Below are positions 31,836-31,964 of a DNA stretch of 31,964 bases, one piece after another. How positions within the stretch are numbered: position 1 is the first letter of the stretch; the number at the start of each line of letters is the position of its first letter. The notes under the pieces were generated by a model. The model searched no databases. It saw only the letters and a list, made by a program, of their open reading frames with translations, and had not been told where the DNA came from. This stretch comes from Phoronis ovalis (Eukaryota; Phoronida; Phoronidae). The position numbers and the translations under genes are program-made. The stretch lies in the NCBI GenBank assembly GCA_028565635.1, contig JAOXYB010025624.1, forward strand, positions 1 to 31,964, in the 5' to 3' direction.

Positions 31836-31964
31836 GTATATATGCCATTAGTTACAATTTCTGGAGGGAAGAGACAGTCAAATGTTGTTGCTGTTTATCC
31901 TATCTATAGGATACCCAGCATTGGTATCGTCTTTTACGTGATAATTTTCAATATTGTTTATTTT
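31836..31964 (+). other. Start of the next DPYD intron, cut by window end
   Basis: Begins with the GTATAT donor after a split Gly codon. No exon before the window ends. Confidence 0.75.

Overview
The window is animal nuclear DNA: AT-rich, with spliced genes whose exons are 36 to 310 bases and whose introns run from about 0.1 to 3.9 kb with GT-AG borders. There is no operon structure, no rRNA or tRNA gene that I can see, and no CRISPR array. Protein similarity recalled from memory points to an invertebrate bilaterian. The many short palindromic elements and the intronic repeat families would fit a lophotrochozoan such as a mollusc, but the sequence does not prove that.

Three genes are present. 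(1) Bases 1248-11307, + strand: most of a vasa/DDX4 germline RNA helicase. Its 5' exon(s) are not identified, and it carries six CCHC zinc knuckles on tandemly duplicated symmetric exons, the complete DEAD-box helicase core and the acidic Ser-Trp-Asp end. (2) Bases 13470-20909, - strand: a complete 11-exon gene for a sperm-tail PG-rich repeat (SHIPPO-type) protein of about 434 residues, most like CIMAP2/LEXM, including a 36-base microexon. (3) Bases 21400 to the window end, + strand: the first 16 coding exons (about 727 residues) of dihydropyrimidine dehydrogenase (DPYD). It covers the N-terminal Fe-S, FAD and NADPH domains and the FMN domain as far as the active-site Cys loop; the C-terminal Fe-S domain lies outside the window.

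Vasa and the CIMAP2-like gene converge on a 2.2 kb 3' intergenic stretch. The CIMAP2-like gene and DPYD are head to head across about 460 bases, a candidate shared promoter containing a TGACGTAA site. Vasa (germ line) and CIMAP2-like (sperm flagellum) are both expected in gonads; DPYD is the housekeeping first step of pyrimidine breakdown. Nothing suggests that the three products act together.

The introns hold most of the unusual sequence: a 2.2 kb composite repeat array in a vasa intron with a diverged relative in a DPYD intron, a 582-base and a 441-base MITE-like element with terminal inverted repeats, several hairpin elements, a 33-base minisatellite and an unassigned antisense ORF. I found no convincing undescribed multi-gene system. 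The best second-look items are the duplicated zinc-knuckle exons, the shared composite repeat, the tandem splice acceptors in DPYD, the microexon and the palindromes flanking a DPYD exon.
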